Of a DNA stretch of 64,000 nucleotides, positions 26,008-34,313 are shown in pieces. The position numbers and the translations under genes are program-made. The stretch is from the NCBI GenBank assembly GCA_036509315.1, contig DATCFU010000198.1:9484-73483 (forward strand), read 5' to 3'. A model generated the notes under the pieces. That model had not been told where the DNA came from, made no database searches, and saw only the letters and a list, made by a program, of their open reading frames with translations. Positions within the stretch are counted from its first letter, which is position 1. The number at the start of each line of letters is the position of its first letter. The DNA comes from PALSA-607 sp036509315 (lineage in GTDB: Bacteria; Actinomycetota; Actinomycetes; Acidothermales; Acidothermaceae).

Positions 26008-26793
26008 TCAGGCGTCCGCGCTGAGGTGCTTGCGCAGGTAAGCGATGTCGGCGCTCTGGCCGGCAGCACCGTTCGGTGTCTCGCACACCACGGGCACGCC
26101 AGCCTGACGGACGACCTCGACGATGAGCGCGGGGTCAATGTCGCCGTCCTCGAAATTGGCGTGGCGGTCGGCGCCGGAACCGAACGGGTCGCGTGAGCCG
26201 TTGGCGTGCACCAGGTCGATCCGGCCGGTGATGGCCATGACGCGGTCGACGACGCCGACGAGATCCTCCCCGGCTGCGTGGGCGTGGCAGGTGTCGAGGC
26301 AAAACCCGGGCCCGTACTCGCCGACGGCCTCCCACAACATGGCGAGCCGGTCGAAGTGGCGCGCCATGGCGTTCTCACCGCCGGCAGTGTTCTCGATGAA
26401 GATCGGCAGCGGGGGCGTCCAGCGTTCGAAGGTCTTGCGCCAGTTGTCGACCCCGACCGCCGGGTCGTCGTCCTTCAAGACGTGGCCACCGTGCACGATC
26501 AGCGCCTTCGCGCCGATGCTTGCCGCAGCGTCGGCATGCTGCGCCAGGATCTTGCGGCTCGGGATCCGGATCCGGTTGTTGGTGGTGGCCACGTTGATGA
26601 CGTACGGCGAGTGGACGTAGAGGTCGATCGGGGCGTTCTTGAGGGCCTCGACGCCGGCCCGGACCTGCGGTGCCTTCCAGTCCTGTGGGTCACCGAGAAA
26701 GAACTGCGCGAGGTCGGCCTCGCGCGCCCGCGCTTGCGCGATGGGGTCGTCCTGGTCGACGTGCGCACCGATCTTCGGCAGCGAGGTGGTCAT
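26008..26793 (-). CDS. nfo: Endonuclease IV (AP endonuclease)
   Basis: A 261-residue TIM-barrel AP endonuclease for base-excision repair. Metal ligands are visible in order: VHSPYVINVAT, ALIVHGGH, IFIENTAGG, CLDTCHAHAAGED, LVHANGSRD and DRHANFEDGDID. It cuts 5' to abasic sites. The frame is open to 27297, but the ATG at 26793 starts directly before the first barrel strand (PKIGAHV). It is convergent with the GT87 gene and divergent from rpsF. Confidence 0.93.
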   Translation of the reverse strand: MTTSLPKIGAHVDQDDPIAQARAREADLAQFFLGDPQDWKAPQVRAGVEALKNAPIDLYVHSPYVINVATTNNRIRIPSRKILAQHADAAASIGAKALIVHGGHVLKDDDPAVGVDNWRKTFERWTPPLPIFIENTAGGENAMARHFDRLAMLWEAVGEYGPGFCLDTCHAHAAGEDLVGVVDRVMAITGRIDLVHANGSRDPFGSGADRHANFEDGDIDPALIVEVVRQAGVPVVCETPNGAAGQSADIAYLRKHLSADA

Positions 26794-26865
26794 GGATTGC
26801 ACCCTAATCGCGACCCCTGACAGGCGCACCTGGCCCAAGCTCCTCGCCGTCCGGCCGCTTGCTCT

Positions 26866-26905
26866 GCTTGTGGACGGGGTTTCGGGCTTGTGGACAGGAT
26901 TTCGG
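26866..26905. repeat. 20-bp tandem duplication upstream of rpsF, DnaA-box-like
   Basis: The unit GCTTGTGGACRGGRTTTCGG is present twice in direct contact, with two differences. Each carries TGTGGAC; the second contains TGTGGACAG, the complement of CTGTCCACA, one base from the actinobacterial DnaA box TTGTCCACA. It lies 105-145 bp before rpsF, in the expected promoter region of the rpsF-ssb-rpsR-rplI operon. A DnaA or other regulator function is inference. Confidence 0.6.
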
Positions 26906-27009
26906 GTCGAGGCCGCCGGCTTGGTACTGTGACGCGTTGCTTCGACGCAACGAGCCCTCCTGCCACGGATCGACCGTGGCCGCCCAGACCGAAGGAGGTC
27001 GGTGCACGC

Positions 27010-27300
27010 ATGCGTCGTTACGAACTGATGGTGCTCCTCGATCCCGATGTGGAAGAGAAGACCGTCGCCCCGTCCCTCGATCAGTTTCTCGGTGTTGTTC
27101 GCCAAGACGGCGGCACCGTGGACAAGGTCGACGTCTGGGGGCGTCGTCGCTTGGCGTACGAGATCGCCAAGAAGACCGAGGCCATCTACGCGGTGATCGA
27201 CATCGTCGCTGAGCCGGCCTCCGTCAAGGAGCTCGACCGCCAGCTGAACCTCAACGAGACCGTGCTGCGCACCAAGCTCATGCGGCCGGAGAAGCACTAG
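27010..27300 (+). CDS. rpsF: 30S ribosomal protein bS6
   Basis: A 96-residue small-subunit protein starting MRRYELMVLLDPDVEEKTV, with the core VDVWGRRRLAYEIAKKTEAIY characteristic of bS6. It binds 16S rRNA with bS18. GAAGGAGG lies 11 bp upstream of the ATG. First gene of the conserved rpsF-ssb-rpsR-rplI operon; ssb starts 2 bp after its stop. Confidence 0.97.
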   Translation: MRRYELMVLLDPDVEEKTVAPSLDQFLGVVRQDGGTVDKVDVWGRRRLAYEIAKKTEAIYAVIDIVAEPASVKELDRQLNLNETVLRTKLMRPEKH

Positions 27301-27302
27301 CC

Positions 27303-27785
27303 ATGGCCGCCGGCGACACTGTCATCACGCTGATCGGCAACCTGGTCGACGACCCGGAGTTGCGCTTCACCCCCAACGGCCAAGCCGTCGCGAAGTTCCG
27401 CATCGCCTCGACGCCGCGTTTCATGGACAAGGCGACGAACGAGTGGAAGGACGGCGAGAGCCTCTTCCTCACTTGCAACGTGTGGCGGCAAGCGGCGGAG
27501 AACTGCGCCGAGTCGCTGACCCGTGGCATGCGAGTCATCGTCTCCGGCCGGCTCAAGCAGCGGTCCTATGAGACCAAAGAGGGCGAGAAGCGCACCGTCT
27601 TCGAGGTTGAGGTCGATGAGGTCGGTCCCTCACTGCGCAACGCGACCGCCAAGGTCGTCAAGGCGGCCCGCGGTCCGGGCGCGAGTGGCGGTTACGGCAG
27701 TGGTTCCGGTGGCGGCGCTCCCGCGGACGACCCATGGTCGGCGCCCACAGCAGCGGGTGGGTTCTCCGACGAGCCGCCGTTCTAG
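27303..27785 (+). CDS. ssb: Single-stranded DNA-binding protein
   Basis: A 160-residue SSB with an N-terminal OB fold (TVITLIGNLVDDPELRFTPNG, SLFLTCNVWRQAAENCAESL, VIVSGRLKQRSYETKEGEKR), a Gly-rich flexible linker, and the acidic tip ending DEPPF, close to the standard DDDIPF protein-interaction tail. Binds ssDNA during replication and repair. Its place between rpsF and rpsR is the usual one. Confidence 0.97.
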   Translation: MAAGDTVITLIGNLVDDPELRFTPNGQAVAKFRIASTPRFMDKATNEWKDGESLFLTCNVWRQAAENCAESLTRGMRVIVSGRLKQRSYETKEGEKRTVFEVEVDEVGPSLRNATAKVVKAARGPGASGGYGSGSGGGAPADDPWSAPTAAGGFSDEPPF

Positions 27786-27902
27786 AACTCTGCCGGGCGG
27801 CGCACACCTCGCGACGTCCCTCACTCGCTTTTTTCCTACCCCACGCACGACTGACTGCCCAGGCTACGAAGCCACACGGGCGCGACTACTTGGAGTAATG
27901 CG

Positions 27903-28139
27903 ATGCCGAAAGTTCCTCTGCGCAAGCCGAAGAAGAAGGTTTGCGTGTTCTGCAAGGAGAAGGTCTCCTACGTCGACTACAAGGACACCAACCTGCTGCG
28001 GAAGTACATCTCAGACCGCGGCAAGATCCGGGCCCGTCGGGTCACCGGCAACTGCACTCAGCACCAGCGCGACATCGCCACCGCGGTAAAGAACAGCCGC
28101 GAAGTGGCGTTGCTGCCCTATACCAGCGCTGCGCGCTAG
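27903..28139 (+). CDS. rpsR: 30S ribosomal protein bS18, zinc-binding form
   Basis: 78 residues with CVFC near the N-terminus and a Cys in GNCTQHQRDIA, the cysteine-containing (C+) type that binds zinc. The TNLLRKYISDRGKIRARRVTG segment is diagnostic. Forms a heterodimer with bS6 on the 30S platform. The 117-bp gap from ssb contains a T-rich run (27829-27836) but no convincing terminator. Confidence 0.96.
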   Translation: MPKVPLRKPKKKVCVFCKEKVSYVDYKDTNLLRKYISDRGKIRARRVTGNCTQHQRDIATAVKNSREVALLPYTSAAR

Positions 28140-28156
28140 AAGACAGGACGACGACC

Positions 28157-28606
28157 ATGAAACTCATCCTCACCGGCGAGGTCGCTGGCCTCGGTGCCCC
28201 TGGCGACATCGTCGAGGTCAAAGACGGTTACGGCCGAAACTTCCTCGTGCCGCAGGGTCTTGCCATGCGCGCGACCAAGGGCGCGGAGAAGCAGATCGCC
28301 TCGCTCAAGCGGGCGCGTGACATCCGCGAAGTTCGTGACCTCGCGCACGCACGCGAGATCAAGACCCAGCTCGAGACCCTGAAGATCACGCTGCCGACGC
28401 GCGCCGGTGCAGCAGGCCGGCTGTTCGGCTCGGTGACGGTCGCCGATGTCGTGGCGGCGGTGAAGGCGGCCGGCGGTCCGATCCTCGACAAGCGCAAGGT
28501 CGAGATCGAGTCGCCGATCAAGACCGTCGGTACCCACCAAGTCGTCGTGCGGGTGCAGGGCGACATCTCGGCGAAGGTCGCGCTCGAGGTCACCGCGGCG
28601 TCGTAG
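28157..28606 (+). CDS. rplI: 50S ribosomal protein bL9
   Basis: 149 residues: an N-terminal RNA-binding domain (MKLILTGEVAGLGAPGDIVE, VKDGYGRNFLVPQGLAMRAT), a long connecting helix, and a C-terminal domain. Start ATG 28157 is 17 bp after rpsR. This ends the operon; in mycobacteria dnaB follows, while here a minus-strand YjbR-like gene comes next. Confidence 0.96.
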   Translation: MKLILTGEVAGLGAPGDIVEVKDGYGRNFLVPQGLAMRATKGAEKQIASLKRARDIREVRDLAHAREIKTQLETLKITLPTRAGAAGRLFGSVTVADVVAAVKAAGGPILDKRKVEIESPIKTVGTHQVVVRVQGDISAKVALEVTAAS

Positions 28607-28623
28607 GTCCGGCCGGTGTTGGT

Positions 28624-28986
28624 CTACTCGAGCGCGTCGGCGATGGTGGCCGGGGCTCGCATTCGCCATGCGTCTGTCACCAGTTCGGTGAGGCGTTCGA
28701 CGCCGACTTCGTCGAGCCGCAACATCACCAGCGGGAATCCGTCGTAGCCCTGTGTTGTGAAGAACAGCGTCGGCTCACCGAGCACGAGTGCCTGCTTCTC
28801 GGCCTCATCGCCGACGTAGAGGACGGCGACGTCGGTGCGAATTTCTCGACGCCTGCCTGGGCGGTACTCGGGGTAGGACCAGACGAACCCCTTGCCGCCC
28901 ACCCTGAAGTCGAACCCTTCGCTGGGGATCTCGACCACCTGCGGCAGGCTCAACGCAATGCGTCGCACGTCATCGGCGTCAGCCAT
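28624..28986 (-). CDS. MmcQ/YjbR family protein
   Basis: 120 residues with the YjbR/MmcQ fold pattern: ADDVRRIALSLPQVVE at the start, then FRVGGKGFVWSYPE, YVGDEAEKQALV, and WRMRAPATIADALE at the end. Members are small, possibly DNA-binding, and mostly without a known role. Only 3 bp separate it from purC on the same strand, suggesting co-transcription after purC. Confidence 0.82.
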   Translation of the reverse strand: MADADDVRRIALSLPQVVEIPSEGFDFRVGGKGFVWSYPEYRPGRRREIRTDVAVLYVGDEAEKQALVLGEPTLFFTTQGYDGFPLVMLRLDEVGVERLTELVTDAWRMRAPATIADALE

Positions 28987-28989
28987 GGC

Positions 28990-29850
28990 CTAGGACCAGG
29001 CGAGGCCGGTCAGCCGCTCGTAGGCCTCGATGTACTTCTCGCGCGTTTTCGCGACCACCTCGTCGGGCAGCGGTGGCGGCGGAGTGTCCGAACTCTTGTC
29101 CCAGCCGGACGCCGGTGAGGTCAGCCAGTCCCGCACGTATTGCTTGTCGTACGACGGCTGCGCGTGCCCAGGCTCGTACAGATCGGCTGGCCAGAAGCGC
29201 GACGAGTCGGGGGTCAGCACCTCATCGGCCAGCACGATCGTGCCGTCCCCGGACCCTCGCCGTCCGAACTCGAATTTCGTGTCCGCCAAGATGATGCCGC
29301 GTTCGCGTGCGATCTCCTCGGCGCGACCATACGCCGCCAGCGTCAGGCGCTTGAGCTCGTCAGCTGCGTCGGCCCCTATGGTGTCTTCGACGTCCGCCAG
29401 CGAAATGTTCTCGTCGTGCTCGCCAATCGGCGCTTTCGTCGACGGCGTGAACAGCGGTTCGGGCAACCGCGACCCGTCGACTAGGCCCGCCGGCAGCGGG
29501 ATTCCGGAGACCGCACCGGTGCGCTTGTAGTCCGACAATCCCGAACCGGTCAGGTATCCGCGGGCGATGCACTCGACCGGCAGCATGTCGAGGCGCTCGC
29601 AGATCATCGCGCGGCCGGCGAACTCCGGCGGCACGTCGGTCGAGATCAGGTGGTTGGGCACCACGTCGGCGAGCTGCTCGAACCACCAGATCGACATCGC
29701 CGTCAGGACAGCGCCCTTGTCGGGGATTGGCGTCGGAAGCACGAAGTCGTAGGCAGAGATGCGATCACTGGCGACGAACAGCAAGCTGCCGTCGTCCATC
29801 TCGTAGAGGTCACGCACTTTGCCCGAGGCGATGAAGGTGTAGTCGCTCAT
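28990..29850 (-). CDS. purC: SAICAR synthase (phosphoribosylaminoimidazole-succinocarboxamide synthase)
   Basis: Catalyses ATP-dependent joining of CAIR with aspartate in purine synthesis. It shows SGKVRDLYEMDDGSLLFVASDRISAYDFVLP at the N-terminus (KVRD and SDRISAYD motifs), VECIARGYLTGSG, and IILADTKFEFG with the metal site. 286 residues from ATG 29850. Follows purB on the minus strand, 28 bp downstream. Confidence 0.96.
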   Translation of the reverse strand: MSDYTFIASGKVRDLYEMDDGSLLFVASDRISAYDFVLPTPIPDKGAVLTAMSIWWFEQLADVVPNHLISTDVPPEFAGRAMICERLDMLPVECIARGYLTGSGLSDYKRTGAVSGIPLPAGLVDGSRLPEPLFTPSTKAPIGEHDENISLADVEDTIGADAADELKRLTLAAYGRAEEIARERGIILADTKFEFGRRGSGDGTIVLADEVLTPDSSRFWPADLYEPGHAQPSYDKQYVRDWLTSPASGWDKSSDTPPPPLPDEVVAKTREKYIEAYERLTGLAWS

Positions 29851-29878
29851 TCGCCGAAGTGTGCCAGAAGGTCTCTGG

Positions 29879-31309
29879 TCAGAGAATGTCGCCTGGCGCG
29901 TAGAACGCTGCGTCGGGGTAGCGGGCCGTGACGTGCGCAACCTGGTCGCAGAAGCGGGCGACCTGCGCGGTCGCGGCGCCGGTGAACGCGAGGGGTGCTG
30001 ACGGCAGCGCAGCGATGTCGGCGTCGGTGAGCTGCAGCCGGTCATCTGCGGCGAGGCGCTCGAACAGGTCGTTGTGGTCGATGCCTTTTTCCCGCATCGC
30101 CAGCGCGACGGCGACCGCGTGCTCCTTGATGGCCTCGTGCGCGACCTCGCGTCCGACTCCGTGCTTGACCGCGGTGATCAGCACCTTCGTCGTGGCCAGG
30201 AACGGCAAGTAGCGATCGAGCTCACGCTGGACGACGGCCGGGTACGCGCCAAACTCGTCGAGAACGATCAGGAAGGTCTGGAAAAGTCCATCTGCTGCGA
30301 AGAAAGCGCCGGGCAACGCGACCCGTCGCACGACGGAACAAGAGACGTCGCCCTCGTTCCACTGGTCGCCCGCGAGCTCCCCGGTCATCGAACTGAAGCC
30401 GCGCAAGACGACGGCGAGGCCGTTGATTCGCTCGCACGACCGGGTGTTCATCTTGTGTGGCATCGCACTCGACCCGACTTGCCCTGCCTTGAACCCCTCG
30501 GTCGCCAGCTCGTGCCCGGCCATGAGGCGGATCGTGGTCGCAAGGCTCGAGGGTCCGGCGCCCGCTTGAACGAGAGCGGTGACGACGTCGAAGTCCAGCG
30601 ACCGCGGGTACACCTGGCCGACGCTGTTCAACACCCGCTCGAAGCCTAGGTGGCCGGCAACGCTGGCCTCGAGCTGGGCGAGCTTCGCTGCATCGCCGTC
30701 GAGCAGATCGAGCATGTCCTGGGCGGTGCCCATCGGACCCTTGATGCCGCGCAACGGGAAGCGTGCGATCAGTTGCTCGATGCGTTCGAGCGCGACCAGC
30801 AGCTCTTCACCAGCCGAGGCAAATCGCTTGCCGAGCGTCGTCGCCTGCGCGGCGACGTTGTGACTACGCCCGACCATCACCAGTTCGGCGTGCTCGGCGG
30901 CGAGGCGGGCCAGCCGGGCCAGCGCAGCCACCATCCGGTCGCGGATGATCACCAGCGACTCGCGCACCTGGAGTTGCTCGACGTTCTCGGTGAGGTCGCG
31001 TGACGTCATGCCCTTGTGGATGTGCTCGTGCCCCGCAAGCGCGTTGAACTCTTCGATGCGCGCTTTCACGTCGTGGCGGGTGAGCTTCTCGCGTTCGTTG
31101 ATGGAGTCGAGGTCGACGTCGTTGCTGACCCGCACGTAGTCGTCGACGACACCAGCCGGGACGTCGATGCCGAGCTCGGATTGGGCCTTCAGGACGGCGA
31201 TCCAGAGCTGTCGTTCGAGCGCGACCTTGGCCCGCGGCGACCACAGTTCAATCAGCGCGGCCGACGCGTATCGCGTCGCGAGCACGTCGGGGATCTGGGT
31301 GGCTGCCAT
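29879..31309 (-). CDS. purB: Adenylosuccinate lyase
   Basis: Fumarase/aspartase-superfamily lyase acting twice in purine synthesis (SAICAR to AICAR, adenylosuccinate to AMP). The signature loop GSSAMPHKMNTRSCERI is intact, as are MVGRSHNVAAQATTLGKR and GMTSRDLTENVEQLQV. 476 residues from ATG 31309; the frame is open to 31354 but the ATG gives the standard MAATQIPDVLATRYAS opening. Co-directional with purC. Confidence 0.95.
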   Translation of the reverse strand: MAATQIPDVLATRYASAALIELWSPRAKVALERQLWIAVLKAQSELGIDVPAGVVDDYVRVSNDVDLDSINEREKLTRHDVKARIEEFNALAGHEHIHKGMTSRDLTENVEQLQVRESLVIIRDRMVAALARLARLAAEHAELVMVGRSHNVAAQATTLGKRFASAGEELLVALERIEQLIARFPLRGIKGPMGTAQDMLDLLDGDAAKLAQLEASVAGHLGFERVLNSVGQVYPRSLDFDVVTALVQAGAGPSSLATTIRLMAGHELATEGFKAGQVGSSAMPHKMNTRSCERINGLAVVLRGFSSMTGELAGDQWNEGDVSCSVVRRVALPGAFFAADGLFQTFLIVLDEFGAYPAVVQRELDRYLPFLATTKVLITAVKHGVGREVAHEAIKEHAVAVALAMREKGIDHNDLFERLAADDRLQLTDADIAALPSAPLAFTGAATAQVARFCDQVAHVTARYPDAAFYAPGDIL

Positions 31310-31378
31310 GACAGCACCATTGTCGCATCGGCGCGGCATCTCGCGTCTGCCCACGGGATGCCCGCGCCGCGGCTGCTC

Positions 31379-32437
31379 TTAGAAGTGGGTGGCCACCGCT
31401 TGCGCGAGCGCCAGCATGGTCGCATCGCTGGGGAGCTGTCCCGACTCAGGGACCGACAGGTCCTTGCCGTTGCTCGCTGCGACGTCTATTGCTAGCGGGT
31501 TCCCACCGGTGCGCAGGAGCTGGACGTCGACGACCGACAGCGAGCCCTTGGTCAGGTGGGATACACACGCGGTCACGTCCGAACTAACCGGAGAGCAACT
31601 CTGGTCGTCGACTCCCTTGACGCCGTCGGTTGCCGCACCAGGAGCGGGTGACTTTGTAGCGGCCGCGCTCGCCATCGCGCGCTTCTGGGCCTCGAGGCTG
31701 GCGATCGCCCCAGCATCAAGCGAAGCCGACGGTGAGGGCGCCGGCTTCTCGACCGCCGACGCCGAGTTCAGCCCGGCCGCGCTTGCGGCCGCCATCTTGC
31801 TGGCCTCGAGCTTGGCCTCTGTCGATGGATCCAGCGACTGCGGCGACGGCGCCGTGCCCCGGGCGATCTCGATCTGTCCCGCTGCCCCGCCCCCGCCGAG
31901 TTTCGCGGCGATATCGGGACCGGTTTGTGCGTTGACCTGCAGCTGGACCGTGCCGGTCGAGAGTGTGAACAATGCCTCGACGGTGCGCGACCCGTCGGGC
32001 GTCTGAACGCAGTTCGCCGCATGGTCAGGGGTTGCGGTGACACCGGCCGGCAGCGCCCCATTGACGACGCTGAGCCAGTTGATGGTGGCAGGAGTTGCGC
32101 ACGGCACCCCGGGCGACGGCTTCGCCGGATCGGGCGCCGAACTCGACGATGACGGAGCGGGCGATGACGGCGGCGTCGTCGTGCCCCGAGCTCCAGTTCC
32201 GATGTCGGACGGCGAGGCGCTGCCGAGCCCAAGCAACGTTGGTCCGGTCACGATGCCGGCAACCGCTGCACCGGCCAGCACCGTCGACCCTGCGGCGTAG
32301 AGGCCGTGCCTGTTGCGATTCGCGCGCCGACCCTGGCGCGCCAGCAACTCGACGTCCGGCAAGGTTGGCGGTTCCCCGGTTTGGCCGGAGCGGAACGCGG
32401 CGGCAAACGCCTGCCGTGCGAGGTCCTCGTCGTTCAT
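31379..32437 (-). CDS. Membrane-anchored protein coupled to an ECF sigma factor, possible anti-sigma
   Basis: 352 residues: a short cytoplasmic N-terminus (MNDEDLARQAFAAAFRSGQT, then PDVELLARQGRRANRNRHG), one transmembrane helix (about residues 47-70), a Ser/Pro/Thr-rich linker and an extracytoplasmic domain with two Cys pairs that may form disulfides. No HxxxCxxC zinc motif is present, so it is not a classical ZAS anti-sigma factor, but the layout and the 4-bp overlap with the sigma gene point to regulation of that sigma factor. Confidence 0.65.
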   Translation of the reverse strand: MNDEDLARQAFAAAFRSGQTGEPPTLPDVELLARQGRRANRNRHGLYAAGSTVLAGAAVAGIVTGPTLLGLGSASPSDIGTGARGTTTPPSSPAPSSSSSAPDPAKPSPGVPCATPATINWLSVVNGALPAGVTATPDHAANCVQTPDGSRTVEALFTLSTGTVQLQVNAQTGPDIAAKLGGGGAAGQIEIARGTAPSPQSLDPSTEAKLEASKMAAASAAGLNSASAVEKPAPSPSASLDAGAIASLEAQKRAMASAAATKSPAPGAATDGVKGVDDQSCSPVSSDVTACVSHLTKGSLSVVDVQLLRTGGNPLAIDVAASNGKDLSVPESGQLPSDATMLALAQAVATHF

Positions 32438-32958
32438 CGTTGTTGTCCTCTCGTCAGTTCAGCAGGGGCGGCCTCGGGTGCGAGCAAGTCGCGCAATTTC
32501 GCAAGCCCGCGTGCGCTTTGGCTCTTCACGGTTCCTTCAGTGCAGCCGAGCAGGTGCGCGGTTTCGGTGACGTCGAGGTCTTCCCAGAAGCGCAGGACGA
32601 CCACCGCCCGCTGCCTGGGCGGCATCTTCGCGAGCGCATCGAACAGCACCAGCCGGTCTTCAACGCTGCCGGTCGGGGTGGCTCCGATATCGGGCGGTTC
32701 GGCGGAGCTCAGTTCGCGTCGCCATGACATTCGGCGGCGCCGTTCAAAGGTGGCCCGGACGAGCATCGTGCGCACGTAGCCGTCGAGCCGATCGTGGCGT
32801 TGAACCTTGTCCCAGTTGACGTAGAGCTTGGTGAATACCGTCTGCACGACGTCGTCGGCGTGATGCCAATCGCCGCATAGCAAAAAGGCCGTACGACGAA
32901 GATCGCGCATGCGGCCGCCCGCGTAGGCCTTGAACTCCGCCTCGTCTGCTGCTCGCAC
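32434..32958 (-). CDS. ECF sigma factor, SigE-like small family
   Basis: 174 residues with region 2 (FKAYAGGRMRDLRRTAFLLCGDWHHADDVVQTVFTKLY) and region 4 (ALAKMPPRQRAVVVLRFWEDL, LGCTEGTVKSQSARGLAKL). The WHHADDVVQ pattern is typical of the actinobacterial SigE-family ECF group. I chose GTG 32958, preceded by AGAGGG; the frame is open to GTG 32985. It lies as a two-gene operon with a membrane protein, inserted between purB and purD. Confidence 0.88.
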   Translation of the reverse strand: MRAADEAEFKAYAGGRMRDLRRTAFLLCGDWHHADDVVQTVFTKLYVNWDKVQRHDRLDGYVRTMLVRATFERRRRMSWRRELSSAEPPDIGATPTGSVEDRLVLFDALAKMPPRQRAVVVLRFWEDLDVTETAHLLGCTEGTVKSQSARGLAKLRDLLAPEAAPAELTRGQQR

Positions 32959-33024
32959 GCCGGTCCCTCTCGCGTTGCCTTGCACCCTCTAACAGGTGCC
33001 GATGGGCGCGCCAGGTTGCATGAG

Positions 33025-34299
33025 CTAGAGCTCGTCGCCCGGCGGGCGAGCAAGCGTGATCTGTCCGCGGACGGCGAGCAGTGCGATGTCGCCGCGATGG
33101 TGGCCCCCGTCGAGGGCGATCTGTGCGACGCCCGCGTACGCAGCATCGCGGGCGGCTTTGAGCGTGTCACCGGTTGCGGTTACCGACAGGACGCGACCGC
33201 CAGCGGAGACCGGCTGTCCGTCTCGGGTGGTTGTTCCGGCGTGCAGGACGTAACCCGGCGCTTTGACGTTATCGAGCCCGACGATGACATCGCCGCTGCG
33301 CGGAGTCTCGGGATATCCGGCCGCCGCGACGACGACGGTGACGGCGTAGCCGTCGTGCCACGCCAGCGGTGGATGCTCGGCGAGGGTGCCCGTCGCCGCT
33401 GCGTTGAGCAGGCCAGCGAGTGGCGTCTGCAGTAGCGCCAGCACAACCTGCGTTTCGGGGTCGCCAAAGCGCGCGTTGAACTCGACGACCCGAGTGCCCT
33501 TTGACGTCAACGCGAGTCCGGCGTACAGCAGGCCAGCGAACGGCGTGCCGCGACGGCGCATCTCGTCGACGGTCGGTTGGAGTACGTCACGCGTCACCTC
33601 ACCGACCAGCGCTCCAGGTGCCCATGGCAGCGGTGCGTAGGCACCCATGCCTCCGGTGTTCGGGCCTTGGTCGTCGTCCGCTACGCGTTTGAAATCTTGT
33701 GCGGGTAGCAGCGGGACGACGGTGGTTCCGTCGGTGATCGCGAACAATGAGACCTCAGGACCGTCGAGGTATTCCTCGATCACGACGCGCGCGCAATGGC
33801 TTGCGTGCTCAAGCGCGACGCTGCGATCGAGTGTCACCACAACGCCCTTGCCCGCAGCTAGGCCGTCGTCCTTCACAACGTAGGGAGGACCGAACTCGTC
33901 GAGTGCCGCAGCGGCCTGCCTGGCGTCCGTGCAGACCCTTGACGCGGCAGTCGGCACGTCGGCGGCCGCCATGATTCCTTTCGCGAATGCCTTGCTTCCT
34001 TCGAGCTGCGCCGCCGCCTTCGTCGGCCCGAAACAGGCGATTCCCCGTGCTTGAACAGCGTCGACAACCCCTGCTACCAAAGGGGTTTCGGGCCCGATGA
34101 CGACGAGATCGGCTTTCAGGTTGGTTGCGAGCGTTGCCACCGCGTCGGGGTCTCGCACGTCAACGTCGCTGACGTCCGCGATCGTGGCGATCCCGGCATT
34201 GCCGGGTGCGCAATGCAGTGCAGTGACGGCCGGGTCGCCGCGCAGCGCTCGGCAGATCGCATGCTCTCGCGCACCACCGCCGATCACGAGAATGTCCAC
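33025..34299 (-). CDS. purD: Phosphoribosylamine--glycine ligase (GAR synthetase)
   Basis: A 424-residue ATP-grasp enzyme of the second step of purine synthesis. The opening MDILVIGGGAREHAICRAL, the middle YVVKDDGLAAGKGVVVT and VEFNARFGDPETQ are all diagnostic. It lies 14 bp after purA on the same strand, so the pair is co-transcribed. Confidence 0.96.
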   Translation of the reverse strand: MDILVIGGGAREHAICRALRGDPAVTALHCAPGNAGIATIADVSDVDVRDPDAVATLATNLKADLVVIGPETPLVAGVVDAVQARGIACFGPTKAAAQLEGSKAFAKGIMAAADVPTAASRVCTDARQAAAALDEFGPPYVVKDDGLAAGKGVVVTLDRSVALEHASHCARVVIEEYLDGPEVSLFAITDGTTVVPLLPAQDFKRVADDDQGPNTGGMGAYAPLPWAPGALVGEVTRDVLQPTVDEMRRRGTPFAGLLYAGLALTSKGTRVVEFNARFGDPETQVVLALLQTPLAGLLNAAATGTLAEHPPLAWHDGYAVTVVVAAAGYPETPRSGDVIVGLDNVKAPGYVLHAGTTTRDGQPVSAGGRVLSVTATGDTLKAARDAAYAGVAQIALDGGHHRGDIALLAVRGQITLARPPGDEL

Positions 34300-34313
34300 A
34301 GCGGCCGGTGTCG

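Noticed and set aside
27829..27836. T-run between ssb and rpsR as a terminator
   Set aside because: No stable stem precedes it, and the operon continues with rpsR and rplI.
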